Source: Synaphobranchus kaupii (Eukaryota > Chordata > Actinopteri > Anguilliformes > Synaphobranchidae). From it: a stretch of 64,000 nucleotides of DNA. The notes below the pieces were generated by a model, which was given only the letters and a program-made list of their open reading frames with translations, made no database searches and was not told the origin of the DNA. The DNA lies in the NCBI GenBank assembly GCA_029718625.1, contig CM056379.1, forward strand, positions 62,895,626 to 62,959,625, read 5' to 3'. Below, one piece after another: positions 40,533-53,258 of the stretch; position 1 is the first letter of the stretch; each line of letters begins with the position of its first letter. The position numbers were made by a program, and so were the translations under genes.

Positions 40533-42588
40533 CCTCTTGCTGCCAAACGCCCCCTAGCGGTAACGCGGGGCGTTACGGAAATTATTAAATTATACATTTC
40601 ATTAATTTAATAATATATAATAAACTGCTCACCTCAATATTTTGATTAAATATCCTTAAGATATATCCATTCCTTCTGGGAAAGTGGTTTTTAAGCCCAA
40701 AACGTCAAGTTAAAACTTCGTAAATTACGTTGGAAACAATGACCTAATTCCCAAACATGTATTGCAGCTTGATGTCACACCATAAACAATGTGCTGGTAA
40801 ACTGTTCTGCTTAATTGTATTTCACAAAACTTTGGTTTGAAAAATCGTTATACCTTTAGACTTCAAGAAAAACTACTTTAAAACTTTCATACGGCTGTAC
40901 ATGATTTTTTTCACATTTTAAACCGACTTGTGCTTTTCTGCACTTCATTATGAGTCGTTCGGCTGTGTTCAGTTTGGCGTTGTGAAACTCAGCCAGTTTC
41001 TGAAGTACCAATCCCGTGGCTTAGTATATTTTAGCCAATGCGGTTTTGTACTTTTTTGCACAGTTATATGCAAAACCGTCATCAATTGGGTGTATTTCTT
41101 TGACTGATAGCACCATAGGCCTATCTGAAGTGGGAAAAACGCGCATCGATCCGCCTCCACTGTGAGTGTTATTTGCTTTCCATTGGGTTTTTAAACTGTC
41201 TGTCAAATATTCCAGCCAATAGCGAAGACTCTTATCTTTCAGACAAGCCCTCATTCAACACAAAGCCCTCACATCTCAAGTAAATCCAGCTGTGCGTTAG
41301 AGGAGGAGGCGTACAAGCGTAATGTTCCTACCAAGATGGCGCAGAGTGTTTTTAGCTTGTAGCAGCGAGCTACATCCCGTTTAGCAAAGTATGATTCATT
41401 AGGTAACGGCGGCTGTTCATCTTTTTACTTTACAGTCTCTTTCATACAGTTTTTGGTTAGTTATGTCTAGGTTATTCAGGCGTTTCTCTGTGCAGCAGGT
41501 CCTAGCCCGAAGATGTTTTTGCGATGTTGTCTCAGTGACACTGATTGGTAAGGGAACATATTTTTTTGCCGGTATACCAGTGCGAATTCACTGTTATGTA
41601 TAAAACAAATCCCTCTGAATTAAATGAATATAGCTAACATTAGTATATTGTAACAATGGCAAGCTAGCCAGCAAAATGACACATAGCAGCTGGCTATCTA
41701 TCTGTGTCTGAGACGAGCTGTTCCGAGTTTCTTTTGAATTAAATGGCGTCTGAAGTGTTTTAGAAGTTATTGTTCCACATTAGTAAATTGTTCTGTATGC
41801 AGTACAGCAGGCTGTGCAGGTAAACGAATAAGCAATTTATGCATGACATAACATGAGGGAAAGATAACATGAGGATGAGTTTGTTGTTGATTATTATGCA
41901 GGGTTTTATTTTATCTAGGAAACTGGTGCACATTTGATCTCGTTTGCATAAGGTCCGTTTACCTGGACTAATTTCTGGCTAATGGGGCTCTGGTGGAATA
42001 CAAGATTCACTGTGCTGCTACATGGGTTTGGGAGCTTTTTGGGGACCACGGGTAGGCTAGTTAGTTGTGTAATATGAAACACACCAAAAACACATCTAAA
42101 AATGAACTTTTATTGCCAGTTATCAAATTTTATTGTAAAACTTAAAAAAAGGAATCATATTGAGACTTTTCTGGAACCTTGCCATTTTGCACAATTTGGC
42201 ACAATTTGTGCCAACTTTGGAAACCGAAATGGTTCACCTGAAAAAAATCTCTGTAGAATTTGAATGGTTTGAGATATTGACACCATATTTTTAGCAGAGA
42301 TAGGCAGCATATTGAGGAATCACAAAGATGAGTTATTGTAGCTCATCACTATATCTGGTAAAAAATCTGAAATTTTAATGTAGATACCCGTTTTTTTTGT
42401 TTTTTCACAATTTCTGCACATAAATTGTTGTAATTAAGTAGCAAAAAGTGTATGTATATTAATTATGACTGCTTAGTCTGTTTTAATAAAAACTATGAAC
42501 CATATTTGTAGCCTTTACAGTTTTTGAGATAAACAGTTTGTTAGTCACTAGTAAAAACAGGTGAGAATGTGCCCTTGGTATTAAGAGG
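40533..42588. mobile_element. piggyBac-like element remnant, TTAA-flanked, 2.06 kb
   Basis: TTAA at 40529-40532 is followed by CCTCTTGCTGCC; at the other end AAGAGG at 42583-42588 is followed by TTAA (42589-42592). A TTAA duplication with CC...GG inverted tips is the piggyBac signature, although the inverted repeat recognised by eye is short. An antisense ORF (41254-41021, RACLKDKSLRYWLEYLTDSL) is not recognisable as transposase. The element is probably non-autonomous or decayed. Confidence 0.5.
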
Positions 42589-42649
42589 TTAAAAACTGTT
42601 TTCTTAACTTAAAATTATTGTGGCAACCCTGCAGCCGTGACATTTAAAA

Positions 42650-42825
42650 GAATCGCACACGATGGCGTGTCCTATTTATGCTGTCGACAATATGCACTCT
42701 CGCAATTGTGCTATTTTGACTGCATTGAGAACCAAAATTAAACAGAAAAGACAGCTGTAGTTTAGGAACAATTTGACCCTGCTTAGCACCGTGCTCCCCT
42801 GCTCGCAGCCATACCACATTGAAAA
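42650..42825 (+). repeat. Dispersed repeat copy 1 (partner at 44092-44262)
   Basis: Shared blocks include GTCGACAATATGCACTCTC, TGACTGCATTGAGAACCAAA and CTGTAGTTTAGGAACAATTT, then CCTGCTTAGC and CATACCACA. The two copies are in the same orientation about 1.44 kb apart. They may be the flanks of one duplicated unit or two members of a SINE-like family. Confidence 0.7.
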
Positions 42826-42851
42826 CGCCGGATCTCATCTGATCTCAGTCC
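42806..42851 (+). ncRNA. 5S rRNA-like fragment (pseudogene or SINE head)
   Basis: GCCATACCACATTGAAAACG then CCGGATCTCATCTGATCTCA follows the order of vertebrate 5S rRNA nucleotides about 10-50. The rest of 5S is absent. It may be the 5S-derived head of a SINE, or a fragment. Confidence 0.55.
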
Positions 42852-42884
42852 GGTTTGGGGATAACAGTTGCACATTGTTTTTGT

Positions 42885-42972
42885 GGAAAATAAGCCTGTG
42901 CCCTGCTGGGCTCAAACCCACAATCCTCTGTGTCATTGACAGCAACTCTGACCATTAAGCCACAGTAGCTTC
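42885..42972 (-). ncRNA. tRNA-like sequence (pseudo-tRNA or tRNA-derived SINE part)
   Basis: On the minus strand TGGCTTAATGGTCAGAGTTG resembles a tRNA A box and GTGGGTTTGAGCCCAGCAGG a B box (usually GGTTCGANNCC) at tRNA-like spacing. The acceptor stem cannot be closed cleanly, so it is not a functional tRNA by eye. It lies head to head with the 5S-like fragment. Confidence 0.5.
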
Positions 42973-44091
42973 TTGGAAAGAGTGAAGCCATTAGCTATAT
43001 TAACATTAAAACACATTAGTATGAAGCATTATTATTGGGCGATAAGCTTGATGAGCAGGTATACGGACCATACCCTCAAAGAATAATTCTCCCCATTGGA
43101 TAACATCGCAATGGAGGCAGGCAGTTTGGCAGGAAAAATAGGAAGAAGAAGAAGAAGGAGAAAAACGGCAAAATAAGCCAAGTTTGGGGCTTTATTGTGT
43201 GGATGTGTGAAGTTGTATCTGAATGCTGTGTGGTTACATGAGGTCAGAACATACAGAAGTTAATGTTTTAAGGGCTGAGAGTCTATGGTAATTGTGTAGG
43301 AATTTTACTTACTTCTGTAGGAAACCCTGAAAAGTGCCAAACTCTCGGTGCTGTATAGGTATGGGGCATGCCCCGCCAAGCGGTAACTTGGCGGATGGCA
43401 TACCTGCCATCCCAATATGACCTGAAAAGACTATTTCCGGTTATTGAACTATCTTCTTTCTTTTTGATAGAGTCAGAGAGTTGTCAAACTTGTAAATAAA
43501 TGTGTTTGCATTGGTTTTTGCAACAATTAATTTTTTTGGTGTCTATGTCACGTTTGTGTGTCCCAGTATCATATTTTCACATATATACCTATTTATACCC
43601 GGGGCTGAATCGGAGCAGTCTCGTGGTCGTGAAGCTTTTTTCCCGGCCTCTTGTCTATTTTCTCGCGAGCGGAACATGACCGCGAGCGAACCGCTTGCCA
43701 AATGCACATAAATACACTGTTTAAATGCACTGTAGACGCTTTTTTGCATCAAATAATAACAACAGCGCATAAATCATCGATGTTCACCGAACCATTCCTA
43801 TGTACAACCATTTTAATACATACAATGTGATAAACAAGCTGTGTTGTTACCTGTACAAAAATAATTCATTTCCAAAATTGGTATGCGACACTTTACGGAA
43901 AATGAGGACATTTCTATGCATAACTACAATTAATAAAAAATTAATGAACAGATTCTGGTGTTGTTAGACAGATTAAGTTGAAAAAATTGTTAATGCGCGG
44001 TCTGCGCTTGTTTTGCATTTTCGCACACGATGGCGCAGTTTACCAAGGGAAAAGATGGAAACTGTAACTGTATTATTCACAGTGAAAATAA
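42973..44091. other. Intergenic stretch without recognised gene
   Basis: It contains a short (GAA)n run (about 43143-43160) and GCCAAGCGGTAACTTGGCGG, a small inverted repeat, at about 43376. No coding or element structure is supported. Confidence 0.4.
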
Positions 44092-44262
44092 TTAAACTGT
44101 CTTTGTGTCCTAATTATGCAGTCGACAATATGCACTCTCACAATTGTGCTTCTTTGACTGCATTGAGAACCAAAATTAAACGGAAACGACGGCTGTAGTT
44201 TAGGAACAATTTTACCCTGCTTAGCGCCGTGGCCCCCGTGCTCGCGGACATACCACACTTAA
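44092..44262 (+). repeat. Dispersed repeat copy 2
   Basis: Partner of 42650-42825 with clear but imperfect identity; see that entry for shared blocks. This copy is not followed by the 5S-like and tRNA-like sequence. Confidence 0.7.
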
Positions 44263-44494
44263 CTCCCGAGTGAAGGACCCGGATTGCCTACAACGTTACT
44301 GTTTGAAAGTGAGAGCGAGTGTTTGTTTAGTTTCATCTTTTCTTTTGATTATTCCCGGGTTTTTTAATCGTTGTTTTTTTTGTTTAATCCCCCAGCAGCT
44401 TTGCTGTTTGGGGGATATACCCCACCTTCTTTGTTTGTTGAAAATGAGTGTGAGTAAGGAAAATCGGACTGATACTATGGCAAACGACCAAGGA

Positions 44495-44837
44495 CCGGTG
44501 TTCTGTCCTACCCATTGAGTTGTCCTACCAAGGGGTATTGCGCATGTGCACATCACAATTGCATAATTGTTCTTGTGTTTAACAGCACGCCCATAAATGC
44601 GTGCTACTTCCACCTCTATTTTTTGACCTAAGTTTAGTATTGCATGTTTTCCATACTTACGGTGTTTTCATTATACTTTTATACCATTTGTGATATTAAT
44701 TCAACTTTTCTTTTACTAAAGAATCACAATTTATTTGTGGTTGTATCTTCTGATAGGGTAGCAAAGATCGATAGATAACTGCATGACGCTACCTGTAGGA
44801 TATTTTGAGAAGGTAGGACAAATTGTCAGAACACCGG
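44495..44837. mobile_element. MITE of about 343 bp with inverted termini CCGGTGTTCTG
   Basis: The left end CCGGTGTTCTGTCCTACC and the right end, inverted, CCGGTGTTCTGACAATTTGT then CCTACC, share the outermost block with an offset. No coding sequence is present. No clear target duplication is seen, so the superfamily is undetermined. Confidence 0.55.
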
Positions 44838-44869
44838 CTTTATTAATCAGCTGTTGGTGTTACTATGGT

Positions 44870-45210
44870 TACCATTCATAAAAGAGTTGACTCTACGGCG
44901 CTGGCAGCAGATAACGTAGACGGCGTATTAATTTAGAACGGTGATTAAAATGTTGCCAGCGCTACTTCATAGCCGGGCGGTATACACAAATTTAATTCCC
45001 ACCCTCCAGCCAATCAGAATTGAGTATTTATCCAAGCCATGGTATAAGTAAGCAATAATGACCTCGGAGCCGGGAATTACACAGTTTAAATGCCCAACGT
45101 GGAGGTAGTAAATTGCCCGAGGCGAAGCTTCCGCAAAGAGCATTCAAACTGTATAACACCCGGCTGGAAGGTCATTATTGCGCTTATGCCATGGTTACCA
45201 ACAATGATTT
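44870..45210. repeat. Foldback/MITE-like inverted repeat
   Basis: CCATGGTATAAGTAAGCAAT through ACACAGTTTAAATG (45037-45092) is inverted at 45144-45200 (CATTCAAACTGTATAACACC to TATGCCATGG), with a spacer of about 50 bp. The outer GGTTACCA motifs at about 44878 and 45190 may be the real ends. Confidence 0.55.
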
Positions 45211-45580
45211 TATATATATACACGTAGCACAGGCATTGGAGAAGGATTTCCGTAGCCTAAAACAAACTCATGAAACCAACCTCAATTAGGTGGAATCCAG
45301 ACGTCGGAGTGGAAAAATCTAGGTTGAGAGAAGTTTTGACATAAACGGACGCGAACCCTTATTAGCATTCACCTGAACGTAACATTTAACACAAAAATGT
45401 TCACTGGGTAACAGAAAACAGCTATGGTTAGTTAGTCTTCAAATGCCCATTTTGTAATCATATAACCTCAAGATCCGCGTATTTTGCTAGTGTATTGACA
45501 AATGCAGACTTCCCCTGATAAAATGTTTCATTCTGAACTAATTTTCGTGTTATAAATGTGAGAAATATCTGCATAACACC
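45211..45580. other. Intergenic stretch without recognised gene
   Basis: AT-rich, with CTCAAGATCCGCGTATTTTG sequence related to the repeats further right. Nothing codes here. Confidence 0.35.
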
Positions 45581-45589
45581 TTATTTACA

Positions 45590-47580
45590 AATTTCCCAGA
45601 AAAGCTAGCCTATTTGTAAAACGTCCTTTCATAGCCTACAAGAGTTGTCAAAATGCTGTCAGAGCTGATTATGATATAAGCTATGCATTAAATATCTAAG
45701 TGGAGGGTTAATAATGCTAGACTGCATGACATATGATAGCCTATACAAATGTATTTCATAGATAACTGAGCAGTTATTGCTCCAAATTTTAATAATAATA
45801 TTAATTTTTATTGCATTATAGCACGTCGCAGTTCAATACTAGGGATAGCTGCTACATTATGGGAAGGATGTGCTTTGTCTTGTCTGTTCTGTAGTGATCT
45901 TGATGATGTCTCTGTATGCACTGTACGTCGCTTTGGATAAAAGCCTCTGATAAATGAATGTAATGTAATGTAATGTAATATAGCCTCGCTATATGACTTG
46001 ATGCACATCTAATTCTATAACACTATATTCTCAGTCAAGCTGATCTCCTGGATAACGAAGCTATTTTCCCCCTGCTACGAGTAGGTTAACCCCAGTTAAA
46101 TTGCATAGCCTAGTTTGAAACGTAGGCAACCAGTTGGTAAGAAAAGCGGATCTAAACGTGTCTAAACGTGTAAAAAGCGTGTAAAGGAATAGACTACTGC
46201 AACTTGCTCTAAGAATTCCAGCTCATTTTGTAGGCTAATTATAACTGGGTTATATTTCTGCAGAATGCGATGTCCTGGAGTAAGAAACTGTGGGTGTGCG
46301 TTCATTATTAGGCTAACCCTTGTTAATGACGCTTACCCTATGCACGGTGCCCCCCTAGTGGTAGTTGTTCACGTCCCAATTATAGCAACCTATTCATATT
46401 TCTCTGAAATGATAAATTAGTTTACAAAAAAAAACCTTGACATTTTGACAACTCCTGTAGGCTATAATCGTTAAAAGGCCTTTTGCAAATATGCTAGCTG
46501 CTCTGGGTAATTTGGCAATAAGGTACCGGAGTTATAGACCGAGCATATTTTCTCAGGGGAAGTCTGCATCTGTCAATACACTACCAAAATACGCTGGTCT
46601 TTATGTGACTTATATATGTATTATATTAGCCTATATGTAACCTATAAAACAACGCATAAGTGATCGGTATTTAGTTTTTTATATTTAAGGACTGAGCAAC
46701 CAATGATATTGAACTGCGATGTGCTGTATATAAAGCAATAAAATGAACATTATTAAAGTTTGGAGCAATAACTGCTCACAGTTATCTATGAAATACATTT
46801 GTATAGGCTATCATATGTCATGCAGTCTACCATTATTAAACCTCCACTTAGATATTTAATGCATAGCTTATATCATAATCAGCTCTGACAACATTTTGAC
46901 AACTCTTGTAGGCTATAAAAGGGCGTTTTTACGAATAGGCTTTTTTGTAAATTTGTAAATATGGTGTTATGCAGATTTTTCTCACATATATAACACAAAA
47001 TTAGTTCAGAATGAAACGAGTTATAGGCCTAGCATATTTTATCATATGATAGCCTATACAAATGTATTTCATAGACAACTGGGAGCAGTTATTGCTCCAA
47101 ACTTTAATAATGCTCTAAGAATTATAACTGGGTTATATTTCTGCAGAATGCGATGTCCTGGAATAAGAAACTATGGGTGTGTGTTCATTATTAGGCTACC
47201 TCTTGTTAATGACGCTTACCCTATGCACGGTGGCCCCCTAGTGGTTGCTGTTGACGTCCCAATTATAGCAGCCTATTCATATTTCTCTGAAATTATAAAT
47301 TATTTTACAACAAAAAACCTCGAAATTTTGACTCATGTAGGCTATAGTCGTTAAAAGGCCTTTTGCAAATATGCGAGCTGTTCTGGGAAATTTGGCAATA
47401 AGGTACCTGTGTTATGCAGATATTTCTGCCGTTTATAACACGAAAATGAGTTCAGCATTATAGACCTAGCATATTTTCTCAGTGGAAGTCTGCATCTGTC
47501 AATACACTACAAAAATACGCTGATCTTCATGTGACTCATATGTATTATATTAGCCTATATGTATACAACTACGCATAAGT
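45590..47580. repeat. Mosaic of inverted and direct duplications
   Basis: About 45600-45800 is present inverted at 46755-46930 (for example CTATCATATGTCATGCAGTC) and in part direct at 47045-47110. The segment 46200-46620 recurs directly at 47100-47580 (AATTATAACTGGGTTATATT, GAATGCGATGTCCTGGA). The pattern suggests duplication followed by inversion, or an element with long inverted arms. No conserved ORF is present. Confidence 0.65.
45885..45982 (+). mobile_element. UnaL2-type LINE/SINE 3' tail
   Basis: CTGTACGTCGCTTTGGATAA, AAGCCTCTGATAAATGAATG and repeated TGTAA match the conserved 3' stem-loop and tail of UnaL2-type LINEs and their partner SINEs, first described in eel and common in teleosts. 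Only the tail is recognisable. Confidence 0.7.
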
Positions 47581-47584
47581 AAGT

Positions 47585-50069
47585 AAGTAATGTAAGTAAT
47601 GTTTATTTGATATAGCACCTCTCATAGACAAAAGTCCCAAAGTGCTTCACAGGAATTAAAATACACAAAAACATCCAGATAAAAGTTACAATAAATCACA
47701 AGACGGGACATGACAACACAGAAATACATTCATGCATGACTAGACAAATGCCTGTCTAAACAGATGTGTCTTTAGTTGCACCTTAAAAATGTCCACAGAG
47801 GCTGCAGCTCTTAAGTCCTGAATTGCAATAGTCCACGCGTGATGACACAAAGACATAAATAATCTTCTCCAACTCTGCATGGGACACAACAGGCCTAAGT
47901 TTCACAATCTTTCTAAGCTGGAAAAAACATGTACGGGACAAAGACTTAATGTGCTTGTCGAGGTGCATAGCCTGGTCAAAGATAACACCAAGATTTCTCA
48001 GATTTGAGCGCACACTAGAGTTTAGGGACCCAAGACAGTTAGCAACCCTAGAAATGATGTTATCAGCAGCAATTATGAGAACTTCAGTCTTGTCAGCATT
48101 CAGCTGAAGAAAGTTACTGGCCATCCAGTCCTTAATTGCAGACAGACAATCATGCAATATATTGAGTTTATCAGTCCTGTCAGGTTTAAAAGAAAAATAT
48201 AACTGAATATCGTCCGCGTAACAGTGGTATGAGATTCCCTTAAATTTGCCAATAATTTGTGCCAAAGGAAGCATGTACAGAGCAAACAGAATTGGACCCA
48301 GAACAGAACCCTGGGGCACACCACAGGATAAGGCAGCGGACCCAGACATAAAGGGGCCAACAGCGACAGAGAAATTCCTATCTGAAAGATAGGAGATAAA
48401 CCAGTCAAGGGCGCTCCCAGAGACACCTGCCCACTCTCTGAGCCTGTCTATCAAAATGTGGTGATCTATAGTGTCAAATGCTGCACTAAAGGTCGAGCAG
48501 CACCAAGACAGTGCATTTACCAGCATCTGAGGACATCAGAATGTCATTATAGACTATGAGAAGGGCAGTTTCTGTGGAGTGATTCTGACGAAAACCAGAC
48601 TGGAATTTATCATGAATGTTATGGTTATTCAAGGTAGCAGTAAGCTGATTGGCTACAACTTTTTCTAAAACTTTTGAAATAAAAGGCAGCTTGGAAATAG
48701 GCCTATAGTTTTTAGGTAGTGCTGGGTCTAGGTTAGGTTTTTTAAGGAGGGGCTAAACAACTGCCTGTTTAAAATAAAAGGGGACACAACCAGATTCCAG
48801 CGAGCAGTTGATGATAGATACCAGACATGGGCCCACAGATCTTAATACATCTTTCAGCATAGACGTTGGTAAAATTTCAAGGGGGCTGGAGGAAGTTTTC
48901 ATGGAGCTCACTAGATCAGTTAGGTCTTGCAGGGAGATAGGGGAAAAATAGCTCAAAAGTGGCTGCCGGGTTGGACAGACAGGGAGGGGGGAAGAGGAGG
49001 GGGTAATGCTTGACCTAACATCAGCAACCTTGTCCACAAAAAATAACAGAAAATTACTGCAGTCCTTGTTTGAGAAAATAGGTACAGCAGGGGGTGCCAG
49101 ACTGACAATATTATTTATAGGGTCAAACAGGACTTTGGGATTTCGCCTACTAGAGGAGATAAGATTGGAAAAATAAGAAGCCCTCACATCCTTAACCATG
49201 CTGTTGAATTCAGTTAAAAGCTCTTTAAGATAAATACGATGAACCTGGAGCTTAGTGGATTTCCACAGGCGCTGCACTCTCTGACATTTGCGTCTAAAGC
49301 AACGAATCTCATCGTTTAACCAAGGGGATGGATTGACAGAGGGGACAGTATGGGTTTTCAGGGGAGCAACTTCATCTAAAATGATAGAGCAATGCAAGTT
49401 AAAAGAGCGGACTAAACACTCAACATTATCATGTGAAGTCAGCACTACACTACTGTCAAAAGCGAAGGAAAATTTCTCTACAGAGAGGCGATTTAAAATT
49501 TGCGAGCACTTCACTCGCTTACCAGGTAAACAGTCAGTGTTAAAAGATACATTAAAAAGTACACACTCGTGGTCTGTCACAAACAACTCCTCTAAGCAAA
49601 CATTGTCAATGCTTAAACCTAGCATAAAAACAAGGTCCAGAGTGTTTCCCATAATGTGTGTTGGGCCAGACACATGTTGGATAAAGTTAAAAGATTCAGT
49701 AACATTTAAGAAATGAACAGCAAAGCTGTTAGCAGAATCATTTACATGGGCGTTGAAATCGCCAACCATTAAGACTCTCTCAAATTTGATGATAGAAGCT
49801 AAAAAGTCACTGAACTCAGACAGAAAACAACTGTTTACGCCAGGAGGGCGATACATTAAAATACAATAAAATGGGTTGGAGCAACCGACTTTAGTCATCA
49901 ATAGTTCGAAAGAGGAGAAAGTACCACCGTCCGAGTTGTATAACCATTTTTGTACACCATAGCTAAACCCCCTCCTCGGCCCGAGATCCTGGGGGCACAG
50001 GTGTAAAAACAATCCGGTGGGCAGAGTTCATTCAGGGAGGCATATTCTGCCAAAGTACATATACTGTAC
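47585..50069 (-). mobile_element. CR1/L2/Rex1-type LINE, 3' 2.5 kb
   Basis: On the minus strand it runs from an endonuclease start cut near 50069 to a 3' end AAAGTGCTTCACAGGAATT / GTTTATTTGATATAGCAC with AAGT-like simple repeats at about 47580. ORF2 pieces are listed separately. The 5' end is truncated or lies beyond the hAT inserted at 50078. Confidence 0.75.
47783..50012 (-). pseudogene. LINE ORF2: endonuclease and reverse transcriptase (CR1/L2/Rex1 group)
   Basis: The upstream piece (50012-48753, 419 aa open) has [31 protein letters not shown] and LFVTDHECVLFNV, the endonuclease GDFN, HTLD and SDH motifs. It continues through the linker SPWLNDEIRCFRRKCQRVQR. After a stop near 48753 the RT follows with [39 protein letters not shown] and the catalytic YHCYADDIQLYF (48526-47783). 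The gene is broken by at least one stop and a frameshift near 48490 but is otherwise well preserved. Confidence 0.85.
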
Positions 50070-50429
50070 TTAGGAAACAGGGTTGGGGAGTAACTGAATA
50101 CATGTAACAGGGTTACGTAATCAGATTACAAAAAATCTGTAACTGTATTCCGATACAGTTACTATCAAAAAGAGGGTATCAGATTACAGATACTTTCCCA
50201 AAATACGTAGATTACTTGTCAAGTCAGGTTTATTTATAGAGCACATTTCATACAAAAAGTAACACAATGTGCTTCACAAGGCAAAACATGTATAATAATA
50301 AAAAATAAATAATAAATAAAAAATGAATAAATAAATAAAATAAAAAAGGAATAAAATACAAGTGGCGTAAAAAAGGACCAGACAATTGCCGAACAAACAC
50401 AACATTGACTTAATTAAAAGAAAATTAAA

Positions 50430-53258
50430 AACCTAGTTAAAAGCAACAGTAAAAAGAAATGATTTAAGTCTACTTTTAAAAGAGCTAAGTGTTGGGGCAT
50501 TTCTGATATCACTTGGCAGTACATTCCATTTGTTTGGGGCATAATGACTAAATGCAGCTTCTCCTGCTTTAGAGTGCACTCGGGGGACAACAAGAAGTCC
50601 ACTGGCTGATGATCTTAGGTTTCTTGTTGGTTGGTATGGCACAAGCAACTCCTTAATGTAGTGGGGAGCAGGGCCATTTAGAGCCTTATAAACAAATAAA
50701 AGGATTTTAAAATCAATTCTGACATTGATAGGAAGCCAGTGTAAGGATTTAAGAACAGGTGTGACATGATCATTTTTCTTGGTCCTACTCAAAGTCCGTG
50801 CAGCAGCATTCTGTATAAGCTGCAGACGCCTAACAGTTTTCTTGTGGAGTCCAGAAAAAAGACCATTACAATAGTCAAGTCTGCTTGAGACGAAGGCATG
50901 TATCAGTTTCTCAGCATCTGAATTAGACAGAAAGCCTCTAATTTTTCAGATATTTTTTAGGTGATAGAAAGCTGATCTTGTTACATTATTTATATGTTGG
51001 TGAAAGTTAAGATCAGCATCTATGATGACACCAAGATTCCTGGCATGTTCTTTAGTCGTCATGGAAAAGGAACTGAGGTGGGCAGAAATTTCCTGTCTCT
51101 TTGCTTTTGTACCTAGAACAATAATTTCCGTTTTGTCACTGTTTAATTGCAGGAAATTTTGGTTCATCCACATGTTAATATCATTAAGGCATTTATTCAG
51201 AGTTTCCACAGGGCTTAAATCATTAGGAGAGAGGGAGAAGTAAAGTTGCGTGTCATCCGCATAGTTATGATATTGTATGCTATGTTTCCTTATTATATGT
51301 CCAAGCGGAAGCATATATAAATTAAACAGTAAGGGACCAAGGACTGAGCCTTGTGGAATCCCACAGGTCACAGTGACTTTATCAGACGTAAAGTTTTCAA
51401 TGGACACATAGAAATCTCTGTCTAGTAGGTAGGTCCTGAACCAGCTAAGAACAGGGCCAGACAATCCTACCCAGTTATGAAGTCTGTCTAGGAGGATTTC
51501 ATGATCCACAGTGTCGAACGCGGCACTGAGATCTAAGAGTATGAGGATTGAAAGTTTACCGGAGTCAGTGTTCATGCGGAGATCGTTTACAACCTTAACA
51601 AGGGCAGTTTCTGTACTGTGGTGAGATCTAAAACCAGACTGAAAAACGTCAAACAGGTCATTTGATATAAGGTAGCTATTCAATTGGTTAAACACAATTT
51701 TTTCGAGAATCTTACTGAGAAACGGGAGATTTGAAATTGGTCTGTAATTACTCATGCTTAAAGGATCTAGATTTTTCTTCTTTAGTAAAGGTTTTATGAC
51801 AGCGGTTTTAAGAGCACTTGGGAAAATACCAGACTGAAGGGAGCAGTTAACGATTTGTAACACTTCCTTAGTTAAACAGTTAAATACAGTTTTAAAAAAG
51901 GTTGTAGGAAGTGGGTCCAGACAGCAAGTGGAGGATTTGAGCTTAAGCACAGCATCCTCCAGTGCTGTGGAATCCACAGAAGTAAAATGTGACAAACCAC
52001 AAGTCCTTTTAATGGGAGTAGGTAGTACCTCTACTTTGCTAAAACTCAAAGAACTTATATTTTTTCTGATGGTCATGATTTTACTATTGAAAAATGTGGC
52101 AAATTCTTTGCATTTTGTGGTAGAGAGAAGCTCAGGGTGGATCGAAGAGGAAGGGTTAATAAGCCGATCAACAGTGGAAAACAGTATTTGTGCATTATTC
52201 AAATTATTGTTTATTATTTTAGAGAAAAATAATTGTCTGGCGCCTTTTATTGCCTTGTTATATTTATAGAGGCAATCTTTGTAAATATCATACTGGATTT
52301 GAAGCTTGGTTTTCCTCCATCTACGTTCTGCCTGTCTACTCTGTCTTTTTAGTTGTTTAACAGAGATATCATTTGTCCAGGGAGCTTTTTGTTTTCCAGA
52401 GATTATTTTTGTTTTCAAGGGTGCAACAATGTCAATAATACTTTTTACTAGCAGATTGAAGTTGTCAACCAGAACATCCGGTGATAGAGAAGTAGACGGT
52501 ACCAGAGCGGACATAGAGTTAGTAAAGGCTTCAACAGTGTCATTATCAATGTAACGCTTTTCTATAGTTTGCTTCCTTATCAATTTTTCAGGAGTAAAGG
52601 AGACATCAAAATTGATTAAAAAATGATCTGATACTGTGATATCCTTAATTGATGTTACAGCAATATTAAGTCCCTTGGAGATAATCAGGTCCAAGGTGTG
52701 GCCTCGATTGTGGGTGGGTCCAGACACATGCTGAGAAAAATCGAAAGATTCTAGTAGGCTTATGAATTCACTCGAAACATGGTCTGCTGGGTTATCAATA
52801 TGAATATTAAAGTCTCCTGATATGATTATATTATCAAAGTCTGTCGAAATTTTAGACAATAGCTCAGAAAACTCTTCAAAGAAACCATTTTTTAATTTAG
52901 GCGGACGGTAGATGGTAATAGAGAGAATAGAGGTTGTAGTACAAACAATCTTGAAAGCGAGTAATTCAAAAGTGGAGAAAGCACCGAAATTTGCAAAGCT
53001 ACAATTGAAATGGCTCCTAAAAACGACAGCTAGGCCGCCACCACGGCCAGAAGATCTGGGAGAGTTGAAGAACCTGTAGTTTGGGGGGCATAGTTCAATC
53101 AACTGGCTGTGTTCGTCACATCTCAACCAAGTTTCAGTCAGTAATAAAAAGTCCAAGTAAGAGGAAGTAACAATGTCATTAAAAATGAAGGATTTGTTTG
53201 ATAGTGATCTGGCATTAATTGATGCCATTTTAACACTGATATCACAAGAGGCGGCCAT
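50430..53258 (-). pseudogene. LINE ORF2 (endonuclease + RT), one premature stop
   Basis: The first 770 codons are open (53258-50946): [72 protein letters not shown], then RT with [56 protein letters not shown] and [16 protein letters not shown] near 50944 interrupts the frame. The same frame then continues LIHAFVSSRLDYCNGLFSG to the C-terminal FSHYAPNKWNVLPSDIRNA and ends at 50433. All catalytic motifs are intact, so one stop is the only visible lesion. Confidence 0.85.

Noticed and set aside
40969..41254. Antisense ORF as piggyBac transposase
   Set aside because: It is only 77 codons long and shows none of the catalytic Asp blocks of piggyBac transposases.
44388..44414. Hairpin CCCCCAGCAGC/GCTGTTTGGGGG as a terminator or histone stem-loop
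   Set aside because: It has no nearby gene and does not match the histone stem-loop; it is probably a chance inverted repeat.
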